NCBI RefSeq assembly: GCF_014268815.2
Contig: NZ_JABWRE020000001.1
Coordinates: 1,741,001-1,805,000 of the forward strand
Source of the DNA: Pseudomonas urmiensis
GTDB lineage: Bacteria; Pseudomonadota; Gammaproteobacteria; Pseudomonadales; Pseudomonadaceae
Length of the DNA stretch: 64,000 bases
Reading direction: 5' to 3'
Of this stretch, positions 15,590-26,002 are shown in pieces. The position numbers were made by a program, and so were the translations under genes. Within the stretch, counting starts at the first letter, position 1; every line of letters begins with the position of its first letter. A model generated the notes under the pieces. That model was not told the DNA's origin and searched no databases. It saw only the letters and a list, made by a program, of their open reading frames with translations.

Positions 15590-18500
15590 CTGCGCTGGCT
15601 TACGCCGAACTGCACTGCCTGTCCAACTTCAGTTTCCAGCGCGGTGCTTCCAGCGCCGATGAACTGTTTCGACGGGCCCGTGAGCAAGGTTATCAAGCCT
15701 TGGCCATTACCGACGAATGCACCTTGGCAGGTATCGTGCGCGCCTGGCAGGCGGCCAAGGCGCATCAACTGCGCTTGATCGTCGGCAGTGAGATGCGCGT
15801 GCAGGATGGCCCCAAGCTGGTGTTGCTGGTCGAGGATCTCAGTGGCTATCAAAGCCTGTGTGCGCTGATCACCCGCGCTCGTCGGCGTGCACAGAAAGGC
15901 GAGTATCAGGTACTGGCCGATGACCTTCAGGCCCACGCCAAGGGCTTGCTCGCGCTGTGGATCCCAGACGATCCAGATGAGCCTGCAGCGGGTCAATGGC
16001 TGCAGTCGTTGTTTGCCGAGCGCCTGTGGCTAGCGGTGCACCTGCATCGGGGCAGTGATGATGCTGGCCGGCTGGCGCGCCTGCGTGCACTGGCCGCTCG
16101 GCTAGGGATTGGCGCGGTGGCCTGCGGCGATGTGCACATGCATAGCCGCGGTCGGCGCGCCCTGCAAGACTGCATGACCGCCGTGCGCCAGCATTGCAGC
16201 ATGGCTGAGGCGGGCCGTTATCTGTTCGCCAATGGTGAACGCCACCTGCGTCCTTTGGCGCAATTGAGCGAGCTGTATTCGCCCGAGCTGCTCGCTGAAA
16301 GCCTGGTCATCGCCGAGCGCTGCCAGTTCGACCTGGGCCAGCTCAAGTACCAGTACCCCCGCGAGCTGGTACCAGCAGGGCAGAGCCCGGCCAGTTGGCT
16401 GCGTCACCTGTGCGAGCAAGGCGTGCCCAAGCGTTGGCCGAATGGCCCAGGCGCCAAGGTGTTCGAGGCTTTGCAGCGAGAGTTGGCGCTCATCGAGGAG
16501 CTGGGTTACGAGAGCTATTTTCTTACCGTTCACGACATCGTCGATTTTGCCCGCAAGCAGTCGATCCTTTGTCAGGGCCGCGGTTCGGCGGCCAACTCGG
16601 TCGTGTGTTTCGTGCTCGGTATCACTGAACTCGATCCGATGGAGCACCACTTGTTGTTCGAGCGTTTTCTGTCTCGCGAGCGCAACGAGCCGCCGGACAT
16701 CGACGTCGACTTCGAGCACAACCGCCGCGAGGAAGTCATCCAGTACGTGTTCCGTCGTTATGGCCGGCACCGCGCCGCACTGACTGCGGTGGTCAGCACC
16801 TATCATGCTGCCGGGGCGGTGCGCGATGTGGCCCGGGTGCTGGGGCTGCCCGCCGATCAGGTCGACGCGTTGGCCAAGTGTTGTGGCCGCTGGAGTGATC
16901 GCATCCCCGATGCCGAGCGCCTGGCCGAGGCCGGCTTCGAGGCCCAAAGCCCGTCGCTGCGGCGCATTCTGGTGCTGGCCGGGGAGTTGATTGGTTTTCC
17001 CAGGCACCTGTCGCAGCACCCCGGTGGCTTCGTCATCTGCGAGCAACCGCTGGACCAGCTGGTGCCTGTGGAAAATGCCGCCATGCCTGAGCGCACTGTA
17101 ATCCAGTGGGACAAGGACGATCTGGACCTGGTCGGGCTGCTCAAGGTCGATGTGCTCGCCTTGGGCATGCTCAGTGCCTTGCGTCGCTGTTTCGATCTGA
17201 TCGAGCTGCATCGTGGTCGGCAGTTGAGTTTGGCCACCATTCCCAGCGAAGACCCCGCCACCTACGCCATGATCAGCCGCGCCGAGACCATGGGCGTGTT
17301 CCAGATCGAGTCGCGGGCACAGATGGCCATGCTGCCGCGTCTGAAACCAACCACGTTTTACGATCTGGTCATTGAAGTGGCCATCGTCCGCCCAGGGCCG
17401 ATCCAGGGCGACATGGTCCACCCTTACCTGCGCAGACGTCTCAAGCAAGAGCCGATTACCTATCCCTCGCCAGCCTTGAAAGCGGTTTTCGAGCGCACCT
17501 TGGGCGTTCCGCTGTTTCAGGAACAGGTGATGGAGCTGGCCATGGTCGCCGCCGACTACAGCCCTGGCGAGGCCGATCAGCTACGCCGCAGCATGGCCGC
17601 CTGGAAGCGCCATGGCGGGCTGGAGCCGCACCGCGAGCGGCTGCTCAAGGGCATGCTGCGCAATGGTTACGAGCTGGCGTTCGCCGAGCGCATTTTCGAA
17701 CAGATCAAAGGCTTCGGCAGTTATGGCTTCCCCGAGTCGCATGCGGCCAGTTTTGCCTTGCTCTGCTATGCCAGCAGCTGGTTGAAATGTCACGAACCGG
17801 CGATCTTCACCTGCGCCCTGGTCAACAGCTGGCCGATGGGCTTCTACAGCCCTGATCAGTTGCTGCAAGAAGCCCGTCGCCAGGGCATCGAGGTGCGTCC
17901 GGTGGATGTCTTTCACAGTGACTGGGATTGCACGCTGGAGCCGTTGGGGCAGGGCGCTTTGGCGATTCGCCTGGGGCTGCGGCAGATCCGTGGGTTTGCC
18001 GAAGTCGATGCCCGCAGGCTTGAGCAGGCCAGGGCGCAGCGGCCCTGGCGCGATGTCGAAGACTTATGCCTGCGCGCTGAGCTCGACAGCCGGGCGCGCA
18101 CCCGGCTGGCCGATGCCGGGGCATTGCGAGCGCTGGCCCAGGATCGCCATCAAGCCCGCTGGCAGGTGGCTGCGGTGCAGGCGCAATTACCCTTGTTCGC
18201 AGAGGTGCAGGCCAGCCCTGAGCGCGCGGTGGCGCTGCCCGAGCCGACAGTGGGCGAGGATCTGCTGGCGGACTACGACACCCTCGGCACCACGCTTGGC
18301 CCCCATCCGTTGACTTTGCTCAGGCCACGCTTGCGGGCGTTAGGCTGCCGTAGTTCAAGTGAGCTGGCCGAGCTCGAGCATGGCGATCACATTGCCGTGG
18401 CGGGTTTGGTGGTGGGCCGCCAGCGGCCACAGACGGCCAGCGGGGTGACGTTCGTCACCCTTGAAGATGAGTCGGGGATGGTCAATGTGGTGGTCTGGCG

Positions 18501-18666
18501 CGAGCTGGCCGAGCGCCAACGGCGGGCGCTGGTGGGGTCGCAGTTACTCAAGGTCAGCGGCAGGCTGGAGCAGGAGAATGGCGTCAGGCACCTGATTGCG
18601 CGCAAGCTGGAGGACGTCAGCCCGCTGTTGCTGGGGCTGGATGTGCGTAGCCGGGATTTTCATTGA
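15586..18666 (+). CDS. dnaE2: DnaE2, error-prone DNA polymerase III alpha-like subunit
   Basis: A 1026-residue C-family polymerase. The start is the ATG that overlaps the imuB stop; the open frame itself runs further upstream inside imuB. Domains: PHP at 1-~270 ([30 protein letters not shown]), palm with the catalytic set in PDIDVDF (D371, D373, D375), fingers ([33 protein letters not shown]), and a C-terminal OB fold ([21 protein letters not shown]). It is shorter than replicative DnaE. It is the catalytic member of the damage-induced mutasome, repressed by LexA2. Confidence 0.95.
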   Translation: MTALAYAELHCLSNFSFQRGASSADELFRRAREQGYQALAITDECTLAGIVRAWQAAKAHQLRLIVGSEMRVQDGPKLVLLVEDLSGYQSLCALITRARRRAQKGEYQVLADDLQAHAKGLLALWIPDDPDEPAAGQWLQSLFAERLWLAVHLHRGSDDAGRLARLRALAARLGIGAVACGDVHMHSRGRRALQDCMTAVRQHCSMAEAGRYLFANGERHLRPLAQLSELYSPELLAESLVIAERCQFDLGQLKYQYPRELVPAGQSPASWLRHLCEQGVPKRWPNGPGAKVFEALQRELALIEELGYESYFLTVHDIVDFARKQSILCQGRGSAANSVVCFVLGITELDPMEHHLLFERFLSRERNEPPDIDVDFEHNRREEVIQYVFRRYGRHRAALTAVVSTYHAAGAVRDVARVLGLPADQVDALAKCCGRWSDRIPDAERLAEAGFEAQSPSLRRILVLAGELIGFPRHLSQHPGGFVICEQPLDQLVPVENAAMPERTVIQWDKDDLDLVGLLKVDVLALGMLSALRRCFDLIELHRGRQLSLATIPSEDPATYAMISRAETMGVFQIESRAQMAMLPRLKPTTFYDLVIEVAIVRPGPIQGDMVHPYLRRRLKQEPITYPSPALKAVFERTLGVPLFQEQVMELAMVAADYSPGEADQLRRSMAAWKRHGGLEPHRERLLKGMLRNGYELAFAERIFEQIKGFGSYGFPESHAASFALLCYASSWLKCHEPAIFTCALVNSWPMGFYSPDQLLQEARRQGIEVRPVDVFHSDWDCTLEPLGQGALAIRLGLRQIRGFAEVDARRLEQARAQRPWRDVEDLCLRAELDSRARTRLADAGALRALAQDRHQARWQVAAVQAQLPLFAEVQASPERAVALPEPTVGEDLLADYDTLGTTLGPHPLTLLRPRLRALGCRSSSELAELEHGDHIAVAGLVVGRQRPQTASGVTFVTLEDESGMVNVVVWRELAERQRRALVGSQLLKVSGRLEQENGVRHLIARKLEDVSPLLLGLDVRSRDFH

Positions 18667-18690
18667 GGTCTTGTGCTCTATAGTACCGCC

Positions 18691-18733
18691 CTCATCGCGG
18701 GGTTTTGTGGGAGCGGGCTTGCCCCGCGATGAG
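18691..18733. repeat. REP hairpin after dnaE2
   Basis: CTCATCGCGGGG (18691-18702) pairs with CCCCGCGATGAG (18722-18733) around the REP-like GGGAGCGGGCTTG loop. It lies between convergent dnaE2 and the aldo/keto reductase and is probably also a terminator. Confidence 0.85.
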
Positions 18734-18759
18734 GCCGGCACTGACAAACAACTACTCGC

Positions 18760-19581
18760 TCAAACCATCGCCAACCGCTGCTTGCGTGTCGGCGCTGGCA
18801 ACGCCTGGTCAATCGCCCGCAGATCCTCTTCGCTCAATTTCAATGAGGCCGCCCCCGCATTGAGCTGCACATGCCGTGGGTTGACCGCCTTGGGGATGGC
18901 AATCACCCCATCGGTGCGGGTCACCCAGGCCAAGCTGACTTGCGCGGGAGTTGCCCCATGGCGCTCGGCAATTTCGGCCAAAAGCGGATGCTTGAGCAAT
19001 CGCCCGGCCTGCGCCAGTGGGCAGTAGGCCATGGTCGGCAAGCCATTGGCCTGGCTCCAGGGCAGCAGGTCGAATTCGATGCCGCGCTCAGCTGGGTTGT
19101 ACAGCACCTGGTTGGTGGCGCAGTCGCTGTTATCCAGTTCATGCAAATCGTCGAGATCGAAGTTGGACACCCCCCAGCGGCGAATCTTGCCTTGCTCGCG
19201 CAGACGCTCGAAGGCCTCCACGGTTTCTGCCAGCGGATACTGGCCGCGCCAGTGCAACAGGTACAGGTCGATGCAGTCGGTGCCCAAGCGCTTGAGGCTG
19301 CGCTCGCAGGCCAGCGGTAGAGCACGCTGGCTGGCGTTGTGCGGGTAGACCTTGCTGACCAGAAACACCTGCTCGCGACGGCCGAGCATGGCTTGGCCGA
19401 CGACCTCCTCGGCGCCACCCTCGGCGTACATCTCTGCGGTGTCGATCAGGCTCAGCCCCAGCTCGATGCCTTGCTGCAGGGCGGCCACCTCGGCGCTGCG
19501 CCGAGCAGGATCTTCGCCCATGTACCAGGTGCCCTGGCCAATGGCCGGAACGCTTATGCCTGCAAGCTTTACTGAACGCAT
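18760..19581 (-). CDS. Aldo/keto reductase
   Basis: A 273-residue (beta/alpha)8 NADPH-dependent carbonyl reductase. The catalytic tetrad regions are visible: 'SLIDTAEMYAEGGAEEVVG' (Asp and Tyr), LVSKVYPHN (Lys) and DLYLLHWRG (His). The cofactor-binding segment is GVIAIPKAVNPRHVQLN. The start at 19581 has a near-perfect GGAGGTGAC just before it and overlaps the 3' end of the LysR gene by 13 bp, so the two are co-transcribed. The substrate is unknown. From memory, P. putida keeps an AKR between dnaE2 and this LysR gene. Confidence 0.9.
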   Translation of the reverse strand: MRSVKLAGISVPAIGQGTWYMGEDPARRSAEVAALQQGIELGLSLIDTAEMYAEGGAEEVVGQAMLGRREQVFLVSKVYPHNASQRALPLACERSLKRLGTDCIDLYLLHWRGQYPLAETVEAFERLREQGKIRRWGVSNFDLDDLHELDNSDCATNQVLYNPAERGIEFDLLPWSQANGLPTMAYCPLAQAGRLLKHPLLAEIAERHGATPAQVSLAWVTRTDGVIAIPKAVNPRHVQLNAGAASLKLSEEDLRAIDQALPAPTRKQRLAMV

Positions 19582-20474
19582 GTCACCTCCGGTAGATGGG
19601 TATTGCACAACACGACCTCGAGCAGCGCCTCGGCTGCGGTGGACAGCTTGTGGTCGCTTAGTGCCATGACGCCGATGCGCCGCTCAACGCTCGGCTCGAC
19701 CAGGGCCACGCAGCGCGCACCGAGCTCTTGCATCTGGTTGATGCACAGCGCCGGCACCGCGCTGACCCCCAGCCCATTGGCAACCATGCGGCCGATGGTC
19801 GACAGTTGATGGCTCTCGAACGCCACTGTCAGCTTGCCGTGCCCGGCGGCAATGTTCTGCTCCAGCAGCAAGCGCACCGCCGACGGGCGTTGCAAGGCGA
19901 TGAAATCTTCGGCCAGCAGTTGCTGCCAGGTGACTTGCGGCTGCCGGGCCAGCGGCGAGTCGCCAGGTACCACGGCGACGAAGCGATCCAGGTACAGCGG
20001 ATGAAAGCGTAGCCCATCGAGGTTGTCCGGCTCGAAGCCAATGCCCAGTTCGACGCGCCGGTGGCGCACCAGTTCCAGCACCTGTTCGTTGATCACGTCA
20101 TGGACGGTAACGTTCACCTTCGGATAGCGCTGGCGGAACACTTTCAGCGACTGTGGCAGCAGGTTGCCAGCAAAGGCTGGCATGGCCGCGACCGACACCC
20201 GGCCAAGCTGCAAGGTAAAGCGCTGGCGCAGCATTTCTTCGGTGTCGTCCCAATCGGCCAGCAGGCGCCGGGCCAGCGGCAGCAGCACCTCGCCTTCTGG
20301 GGTCAGGCTGACGCTGCGGGTGGTGCGGGTGAGCAGGGCGCCGCCGAGGTTGTCCTCCAGCGCCTTGATGGTCAAGCTCAACGCCGGTTGCGAGACGTGC
20401 AGGTGCTCGCCGGCCTGGGCGAAGCTTTGATACTTGGCCACGGTGATGAAGGCGCGTAGCTGCTTGACGTTCAT
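19569..20474 (-). CDS. LysR-family regulator, likely of the adjacent CoA-transferase/AtoE genes
   Basis: A 301-residue LysR-type regulator. The start is [20 protein letters not shown] at 20474; an open frame extends upstream but lacks protein character. The helix-turn-helix is at ~16-37 ([24 protein letters not shown]), and the effector domain runs from ~90. It is divergent from the CoA-transferase subunit A gene, the classical arrangement for a LysR activator. In P. aeruginosa the comparable locus includes dehydrocarnitine CoA-transferase genes (dhcAB), so acetoacetate, 3-dehydrocarnitine or a similar 3-oxoacid may be the inducer. This is inference. Confidence 0.9.
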   Translation of the reverse strand: MNVKQLRAFITVAKYQSFAQAGEHLHVSQPALSLTIKALEDNLGGALLTRTTRSVSLTPEGEVLLPLARRLLADWDDTEEMLRQRFTLQLGRVSVAAMPAFAGNLLPQSLKVFRQRYPKVNVTVHDVINEQVLELVRHRRVELGIGFEPDNLDGLRFHPLYLDRFVAVVPGDSPLARQPQVTWQQLLAEDFIALQRPSAVRLLLEQNIAAGHGKLTVAFESHQLSTIGRMVANGLGVSAVPALCINQMQELGARCVALVEPSVERRIGVMALSDHKLSTAAEALLEVVLCNTHLPEVTCVQ

Positions 20475-20488
20475 GCGGGGCTCGACCT

Positions 20489-20525
20489 TTGTTTTGGAAA
20501 AGTTATCAATCGATGACGAAAACAA
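20489..20525. promoter_or_regulatory. Candidate LysR binding region in the divergent intergenic space
   Basis: TTGTTTT (20489-20495) and AAAACAA (20519-20525) are a perfect inverted repeat around an AT-rich core, between the LysR start (20474) and the CoA-transferase start (20593). Placement suits control of both genes, but the arms are longer-spaced than the usual T-N11-A. Confidence 0.35.
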
Positions 20526-20592
20526 AATTAACAAATCAGTCGCCAGCGGTGAAGATGGCTGCACGCACAAACAACTACAAAGGCGGATCAGC

Positions 20593-21291
20593 ATGGCCGG
20601 ACTGGACAAGCGCGTTGCAACCTACGAACAGGCCCTCGAAGGCCTGACCGACAACATGACGGTACTGGCCGGCGGCTTCGGCCTGTGCGGCATCCCCGAG
20701 AACCTCATCGCGCAAATCAAGCGTCTGGGCGTCAAGGGCCTGACCGTGGTTTCCAACAACTGCGGCGTCGATGGCTTTGGCCTGGGCGTGCTGCTCGAAG
20801 ACCGGCAGATCCGCAAGATGATCGCCTCCTACGTCGGCGAGAACGCCGAGTTCGAACGCCAGCTGCTCAGCGGCGAGCTGGAGGTCGAGCTAACCCCACA
20901 AGGTACCCTGGCCGAGAAAATGCGCGCCGGTGGTGCTGGCATCCCGGCGTTCTATACCGCCACCGGCTACGGCACCCCGGTTGCCGAAGGCAAGGAAGTG
21001 CGCGAGTTCAACGGGCGCAAGTACATTCTCGAAGAAGCCATCACCGGCGACTTCGCCATCGTCAAAGGCTGGAAGGCCGATCACTACGGCAACGTGGTGT
21101 ACCGCAACACTGCGCAAAACTTCAATCCACTGGCGGCCACCGCCGGCAAGATCACCGTGGTCGAAGTCGAGGAAATCGTCGAGCCTGGCGTGCTGTTGCC
21201 CAGCGAGATCCACTCCCCAGGCATCTATGTCGATCGGGTCATCGTCGGCACCTTCGAGAAGCGCATCGAAAAGCGCACCGTCAAGGCCTGA
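20593..21291 (+). CDS. 3-oxoacid CoA-transferase, subunit A
   Basis: A 232-residue alpha subunit of a class I CoA-transferase (AtoD/ScoA/DhcA type). Signatures are [39 protein letters not shown], the [24 protein letters not shown] motif, and a C-terminal [14 protein letters not shown]. With subunit B it moves CoA from succinyl-CoA or acetyl-CoA onto acetoacetate or another 3-oxoacid. The ATG at 20593 has AGGCGG 8 bp upstream; the longer open frame from 20434 lacks support. Subunit B follows after 34 bp. Whether the physiological substrate is acetoacetate or dehydrocarnitine is not decided by sequence. Confidence 0.92.
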   Translation: MAGLDKRVATYEQALEGLTDNMTVLAGGFGLCGIPENLIAQIKRLGVKGLTVVSNNCGVDGFGLGVLLEDRQIRKMIASYVGENAEFERQLLSGELEVELTPQGTLAEKMRAGGAGIPAFYTATGYGTPVAEGKEVREFNGRKYILEEAITGDFAIVKGWKADHYGNVVYRNTAQNFNPLAATAGKITVVEVEEIVEPGVLLPSEIHSPGIYVDRVIVGTFEKRIEKRTVKA

Positions 21292-21325
21292 GCGCCGTCC
21301 ACAGAACAACAAAGAGATCCAGACC

Positions 21326-21982
21326 ATGGCACTGACCCGCGAACAGATGGCTCAACGCGTTGCCCGTGAACTGAAGGACGGCTACTACGTCAACCTCGGT
21401 ATCGGTATCCCGACCCTGGTGGCCAACTACGTACCCGCCGACATGGACGTGATGCTGCAATCGGAAAACGGCCTGCTCGGCATGGGCGAATTCCCCACCG
21501 AAAGCACCCTCGACGCCGACATGATCAACGCCGGCAAACAAACGGTCACCGCCCGCCGCGGTGCCTCGATCTTCGATTCGGCGCAATCGTTCGCCATGAT
21601 CCGTGGCGGCCACGTCGACCTCACCGTGCTGGGCGCGTTCGAAGTGGACGTGGAGGGCAACATCGCCTCCTGGATGATCCCCGGCAAGTTGGTCAAGGGC
21701 ATGGGCGGGGCGATGGACCTGGTCGCCGGTGCCGACAACATCATCGTCACCATGACCCACGCCTCCAAGGATGGCGAGTCCAAGTTGCTGTCGCGCTGCA
21801 GCCTGCCGCTAACCGGTGCTGGTTGCATTCGCAAGGTGTTGACCGACCTGGCTTACCTTGAGATCGAAAACGGCGCGTTCATCCTGCGCGAGACGGCGCC
21901 TGGGGTGAGCGTCGAGGAAATCATCGAGAAGACCGCAGGCAAGCTGATCGTGGCCGATGATGTGAAGGAAATGACCTTCTGA
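21326..21982 (+). CDS. 3-oxoacid CoA-transferase, subunit B
   Basis: A 218-residue beta subunit. The catalytic glutamate, which forms the covalent glutamyl-CoA intermediate, is E47 in QSENGLLGMG. Other marks are 'NLGIGIPTLVANYVPADMDV', GGHVDLTVLGAFEVD and MTHASKDGESKLL. AAAGAGA precedes the ATG. It is the second gene of the transferase operon and is followed by a REP pair and then the short-chain fatty acid transporter. Confidence 0.94.
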   Translation: MALTREQMAQRVARELKDGYYVNLGIGIPTLVANYVPADMDVMLQSENGLLGMGEFPTESTLDADMINAGKQTVTARRGASIFDSAQSFAMIRGGHVDLTVLGAFEVDVEGNIASWMIPGKLVKGMGGAMDLVAGADNIIVTMTHASKDGESKLLSRCSLPLTGAGCIRKVLTDLAYLEIENGAFILRETAPGVSVEEIIEKTAGKLIVADDVKEMTF

Positions 21983-21997
21983 TAGCCGCTTGAATAC

Positions 21998-22086
21998 CGT
22001 GGGAGCGGGCTGGCCCCGCGATAGCCTTGATCGGGACAACTGGGTTGTCTGTCGGCACGCTATCGCGGGGCCAGCCCGCTTCCACG
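21998..22086. repeat. Inverted REP pair between the CoA-transferase and AtoE genes
   Basis: CCGTGGGAGCGGGCTGGCCC (from 21998) and its inverse ending near 22086 flank a ~30-bp loop, with GCGATAG and CTATCGC arms extending the pairing. It lies inside an operon-like row, so it may lower expression of the transporter relative to the enzymes. Confidence 0.9.
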
Positions 22087-22133
22087 GTTTTTGCGTTTGT
22101 TACAGCCAATAAAATCAATAAAAGGAAAATCCC

Positions 22134-23552
22134 GTGGCCGCTGAAATCCAAGACAGCCGCTCCGCTCGCTTTGCCCTGCGTTGCTCGAACTGGGCTGAAC
22201 GCTGGTTCCCTGATTCCTGGGTGTTCGCCGCCCTGGCGGTGGTGCTGGTGTGTATCGGCGCACTGGTGATGGGCGCCAAGCCGACCGACACCGCCAAGGC
22301 CTTTGGTGATGGTTTCTGGAGCCTGATCCCGTTCACCATGCAGATGGCTTTCGTGGTCATCGGCGGCTATGTGGTCGCCAGCTCGCCACCGGCGGCGCGG
22401 CTGATCGATCGCCTGGCGCGCATCCCCAAAAATGGTCGCTCGGCGGTGTGCTGGGTGGCGCTGATCTCGATGCTCGCCTCGTTGCTCAACTGGGGCTTGT
22501 CGCTGGTGTTCGGCGGTTTGCTGGTGCGCGCGTTGGCCCGTCGTACCGACCTGAAGATGGACTACCGCGCAGCCGGCGCAGCAGCCTACCTGGGCCTGGG
22601 CGCGGTGTGGGCGCTGGGCCTGTCGTCCTCGGCGGCGCAGCTGCAGGCCAACCCTGCCAGCCTGCCACCGTCGATCTTGTCCATTACCGGGGTGATCCCG
22701 TTCACCGAAACCATTTTCCTTTGGCAATCCGGCGTGCTGCTGGCGGCGCTGGTGATCGTCTCGCTGGTGGTCGCCTATGCCACCGCGCCTGGCCCAGGCA
22801 GCGCCCGCAGCGCCGAGGCGTGCGGCGTCGACCCAAGCTTTAGCGCGCCGCCACCGCCGCAGCGCACCCGTCCTGGCGAATGGCTGGAATACAGCCCGAT
22901 CCTGATCCTGCTGTTGGTGGCGCTGGCCGCCGGTTGGCTGTACCAGGAGTTCGCGACCAAACCTGCGATCACCGCTATCTCCGGCCTGAACACCTACAAC
23001 CTGCTGTTCATCATGCTCGGCGCCTTGCTGCACTGGCGTCCGCGCAGCTTTCTCGATGCGGTGACCCGCGCCGTGCCGACCACCACTGGGGTGCTGATCC
23101 AGTTCCCGCTGTATGGCTCGATCGCCGCCATCCTCACCCAGGTCAAGGGTGTGGATGAGCAGACCCTGGCCCACCACATCTCGACCTTCTTCGTGCAGAT
23201 CGCCTCGCACGACACCTATGCCGTGCTCATGGGGGTGTACTCGGCAGTGCTGGGCTTCTTCATCCCGTCCGGTGGCGGCAAGTGGATCATCGAGGCGCCT
23301 TACGTGATGCTGGTGGCCAATGACCTGCACTATCACCTGGGCTGGGCCGTGCAGATCTACAACGCCGCCGAGGCGCTGCCGAACCTGATCAACCCGTTCT
23401 ACATGCTGCCGCTGCTCGGGGTGCTGGGACTCAAGGCGCGCGACCTGATCGGCTTCTCGTTCGTCCAGCTGTTGGTGCATGTGCCATTGGTCCTGGTCTT
23501 GCTTTGGGCGCTGGGCACGACGCTGCATTATGTGCCGCCTGTGATGCCTTGA
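22134..23552 (+). CDS. atoE: Short-chain fatty acid (acetoacetate) transporter, AtoE family
   Basis: A 472-residue inner-membrane protein with about 12 hydrophobic segments of the AtoE/TIGR00366 family. Typical stretches are 'LRCSNWAERWFPDSWVFAALAV', NWGLSLVFGGLLVRALARR and FFIPSGGGKWIIEAPYV. It uses a GTG start with AAAGGAAA upstream. It probably imports short-chain fatty acids or acetoacetate, which the upstream CoA-transferase then activates. Confidence 0.9.
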   Translation: MAAEIQDSRSARFALRCSNWAERWFPDSWVFAALAVVLVCIGALVMGAKPTDTAKAFGDGFWSLIPFTMQMAFVVIGGYVVASSPPAARLIDRLARIPKNGRSAVCWVALISMLASLLNWGLSLVFGGLLVRALARRTDLKMDYRAAGAAAYLGLGAVWALGLSSSAAQLQANPASLPPSILSITGVIPFTETIFLWQSGVLLAALVIVSLVVAYATAPGPGSARSAEACGVDPSFSAPPPPQRTRPGEWLEYSPILILLLVALAAGWLYQEFATKPAITAISGLNTYNLLFIMLGALLHWRPRSFLDAVTRAVPTTTGVLIQFPLYGSIAAILTQVKGVDEQTLAHHISTFFVQIASHDTYAVLMGVYSAVLGFFIPSGGGKWIIEAPYVMLVANDLHYHLGWAVQIYNAAEALPNLINPFYMLPLLGVLGLKARDLIGFSFVQLLVHVPLVLVLLWALGTTLHYVPPVMP

Positions 23553-23561
23553 TTTAACGCG

Positions 23562-23584
23562 CCGGCCTCCTTACAGGGGGCCGG
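23562..23584 (+). terminator. Hairpin after atoE
   Basis: CCGGCCTCC and GGGGGCCGG pair (one G-T pair) around a 5-base loop, 10 bp after the atoE stop. There is no strong T tract, so it may be only a partial terminator. Confidence 0.45.
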
Positions 23585-23646
23585 ACGCGATCGCAAGAGG
23601 GGGCGCAGAAGAAAGTCCACTCGTGTTCGAATTTTGCTGATCTGTC

Positions 23647-23676
23647 GATAACTATTCTCAACCGAGAATCGTTATC
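23647..23676 (+). promoter_or_regulatory. Fur box upstream of the siderophore receptor
   Basis: GATAACTATTCTC (23647-23659) and GAGAATCGTTATC (23664-23676) form a near-perfect inverted repeat (12 of 13) with a 4-base centre. It resembles overlapping Fur sites, 66 bp before the receptor start. Iron repression of the receptor is expected. Confidence 0.85.
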
Positions 23677-23741
23677 ACTGGAATGCCGATCAACCCGGCA
23701 GCCAAGGACATTCATCAAATCGAACAAGGAGTATGGCAGCG

Positions 23742-25967
23742 ATGTTCGCGCCCCTTAGCCGTTCCATGACCCTCACCCTGGGTCTATGTGCCACCGCCAT
23801 CAGCCCGTTGTCACAGGCTGAGCAGACCGAGCCGAGGTCTGCGGACGGGGTGCTGGAGCTCGGCTCCACCGAGATTCTCGCCCAGGGCCTGGGCAGCACC
23901 ACTGAGCACACCGGCTCCTACACCACCGGTAGCATGAGCGCTGCCACCCGTTTGAACCTGTCGATCAAGGAAACCCCACAGTCGGTTTCGGTGCTGACGC
24001 GCCAGCAGCTCGACGATTTCCAGCTCAGCACCCTGTCCGAAGCCATGGCCCACGTCACGGGCGTCACGGTGCAGCGCAACGACTCCGAGCGGCCGGCGTA
24101 CTACGCGCGCGGCTACGCCATCAACAACTTCCAGATCGATGGGATGCTCAACACCTTCTCGGGCCTGAAGTCGGACTCGGACACCATCATCTATGACCGC
24201 ATCGAGGTGGTGCGCGGGGCTACCGGCCTGACCACTGGCGCCGGGGATCCCTCCGGGACCATCGCCATGGTGCGCAAACGCCCGACCCATCAGCTGGCGG
24301 TCAAGAGCGGCGTCAGCGCTGGCAGTTTTGACAACTACTACAGCTACCTGGATGTCGGCGGGCCGCTGGGCTGGGATGGCCGCCTGCGCGGGCGGACGGT
24401 GCTGGCTTACCGGGATGCCAAGTCACATATGAACAACTACGCCACCCAGCGTGAAGTGGCGTACGGCATCCTTGAAGCGGACCTGACCGACAGCACCGTG
24501 TTGGCGGTGGGCTATGACTACCAGAACAAGCATGTCCAGGGCTCCTCCTGGGGCACGGTGCCTTACTGGAACGCCGATGGCAGCAAGGCCCATCTGCCGC
24601 GCTCGACCAACCTGGCCGCGCCTTGGTCGTCCTGGCCGCTGAAAGACCAGACGGCCTTCATCACCCTCGACCAGCAGCTGGCCAACGACTGGAAACTCAA
24701 GGCTGCCTACACCCATCGCCAGAGCGACACCGACGGCAAGGTGTACTACGGCGGCAATGGCTTTCCCGCAGCGGACCGCAGCGGCATGCGCGCCTGGTAC
24801 TCGCACTTTGCCGGCGAGGAAAAAATGGACGCGCTGGACCTCAACCTGGCCGGCCCTTACCAACTGCTGGGGCGCAGCCACGACTTCATGGTCGGCTATG
24901 GCGTTTCGGAACGGCGCAACCGTTCACCGCACTTTGCCGGTAGTACTGTTCCACCCGGCTACGATGTGATCCCTTACTGGAAATACCTAGGCTCGGTGCC
25001 CAAGTTCAGCGACTACGACACCGGCCTGGACTCGTCGCGTTCGAGCACCAAGCAGAAAGCCGGTTACATCGCGACCCGGCTGAACCCGACTGACCGCCTG
25101 CATTTCGTTCTCGGTAGCCGCTATGGCAGTTGGCAGAGCGAGAGCAAGTCGTGGAAGTACGACGCCGACCTCAATGTGACCCGTTCTACTCGCAGCCAAC
25201 AAACCCAGAATGATCAATGGACGCCGTACGCCGGGGTGCTGTACGACCTGAGCGAGCAGTTCACCGCGTATGTCAGCTACACCGATATCTTCAACCCGCA
25301 GACGCTCAAGGATGTCAGCGACAAGTACCTGGAGCCTATCGTTGGCAAGGTCTATGAGGTGGGCCTGAAGGGCAGTGTGTTCGATGATCGCGCCAACGTG
25401 AGCACCGCCGTGTTTCGCAGCAAGCAAGACAACGTTCCCGAACTCGACGACTCGATTCCACGCGGGCCCAATGGCGAGCAGTACTACAAGTCTGGCGGCA
25501 AGGGGGTAGTCGTCGAGGGCTTCGAGGCAGAGATTTCCGGTGAGGTGATGCCGGACTGGCAACTGACACTGGGCTACACCTACACCCACGCGGTCAATGG
25601 CGAAAAGCAACGCAAGAACACCGAGCAGCCGTTGAACCTGGTGCGCTTTTCCAGCACTTACAAGGTGCTGCCAAAGCTGACGTTGGGGGCTAGCCTGGAC
25701 TGGCAGAGCGATACCTTTGGCGAGGGTTCACGGCCGGTGGGGCGCAATGCTGCGGGTGAGATCGTTACCGTCGACGACCGTATCACCCAGCAGGCATTCG
25801 CCGTGGTTGGGGTGATGGGGCGCTACCAGTTCGATGAGCATCTGTCTGCGTCGCTGAACGTCAAGAACCTTTTTGACCAGCACTACTTCAACAACGTCGG
25901 TTTCTATAACGGTGTGTACCACGGGGAGCCGCGGACCATGATGCTGAGCTTGGATTGGACCTTGTGA
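23742..25967 (+). CDS. TonB-dependent siderophore receptor
   Basis: A 741-residue outer-membrane receptor. A signal peptide covers ~1-27 (ending LSQAEQ), then a possible TonB box region (LGSTEILAQ), then the plug (LNLSIKETPQSVSVLTRQQL, YYARGYAINNFQIDG, IEVVRGATGL, GDPSGTIAMVRKRPT) and a 22-strand barrel. There is no N-terminal signalling (STN) domain, so it should not drive its own ECF sigma factor. The plug is of the FhuE/FpvA hydroxamate or pyoverdine type. The start at 23742 is chosen because AAGGAG lies 10 bp before it; the ATG at 23733 is only 1 bp from that site. It ends in Leu rather than the usual Phe. Confidence 0.92.
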   Translation: MFAPLSRSMTLTLGLCATAISPLSQAEQTEPRSADGVLELGSTEILAQGLGSTTEHTGSYTTGSMSAATRLNLSIKETPQSVSVLTRQQLDDFQLSTLSEAMAHVTGVTVQRNDSERPAYYARGYAINNFQIDGMLNTFSGLKSDSDTIIYDRIEVVRGATGLTTGAGDPSGTIAMVRKRPTHQLAVKSGVSAGSFDNYYSYLDVGGPLGWDGRLRGRTVLAYRDAKSHMNNYATQREVAYGILEADLTDSTVLAVGYDYQNKHVQGSSWGTVPYWNADGSKAHLPRSTNLAAPWSSWPLKDQTAFITLDQQLANDWKLKAAYTHRQSDTDGKVYYGGNGFPAADRSGMRAWYSHFAGEEKMDALDLNLAGPYQLLGRSHDFMVGYGVSERRNRSPHFAGSTVPPGYDVIPYWKYLGSVPKFSDYDTGLDSSRSSTKQKAGYIATRLNPTDRLHFVLGSRYGSWQSESKSWKYDADLNVTRSTRSQQTQNDQWTPYAGVLYDLSEQFTAYVSYTDIFNPQTLKDVSDKYLEPIVGKVYEVGLKGSVFDDRANVSTAVFRSKQDNVPELDDSIPRGPNGEQYYKSGGKGVVVEGFEAEISGEVMPDWQLTLGYTYTHAVNGEKQRKNTEQPLNLVRFSSTYKVLPKLTLGASLDWQSDTFGEGSRPVGRNAAGEIVTVDDRITQQAFAVVGVMGRYQFDEHLSASLNVKNLFDQHYFNNVGFYNGVYHGEPRTMMLSLDWTL

Positions 25968-25976
25968 GTTAGATTC

Positions 25977-25997
25977 TGGGGCCGCAAAGCGGCCCCA
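25977..25997. terminator. Terminator hairpin between the receptor and the DapA-like gene
   Basis: TGGGGCCGC-AAA-GCGGCCCCA is a perfect 9-bp stem with a 3-base loop, between the convergent genes ending at 25967 and 26003. T-rich tails are weak on both strands. Confidence 0.75.
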
Positions 25998-26002
25998 AAA
26001 TC

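Noticed and set aside
16102..17448. 448-codon open frame antisense to dnaE2
   Set aside because: It overlaps conserved polymerase motifs on the other strand; no family features.
21921..23528. Long (535-codon) open frame antisense to the atoE gene
   Set aside because: It lies wholly opposite a well-supported transporter; its composition is low-complexity (Gln, Arg, His, Gly) as expected for a GC-rich shadow frame, and it has no ribosome-binding site.
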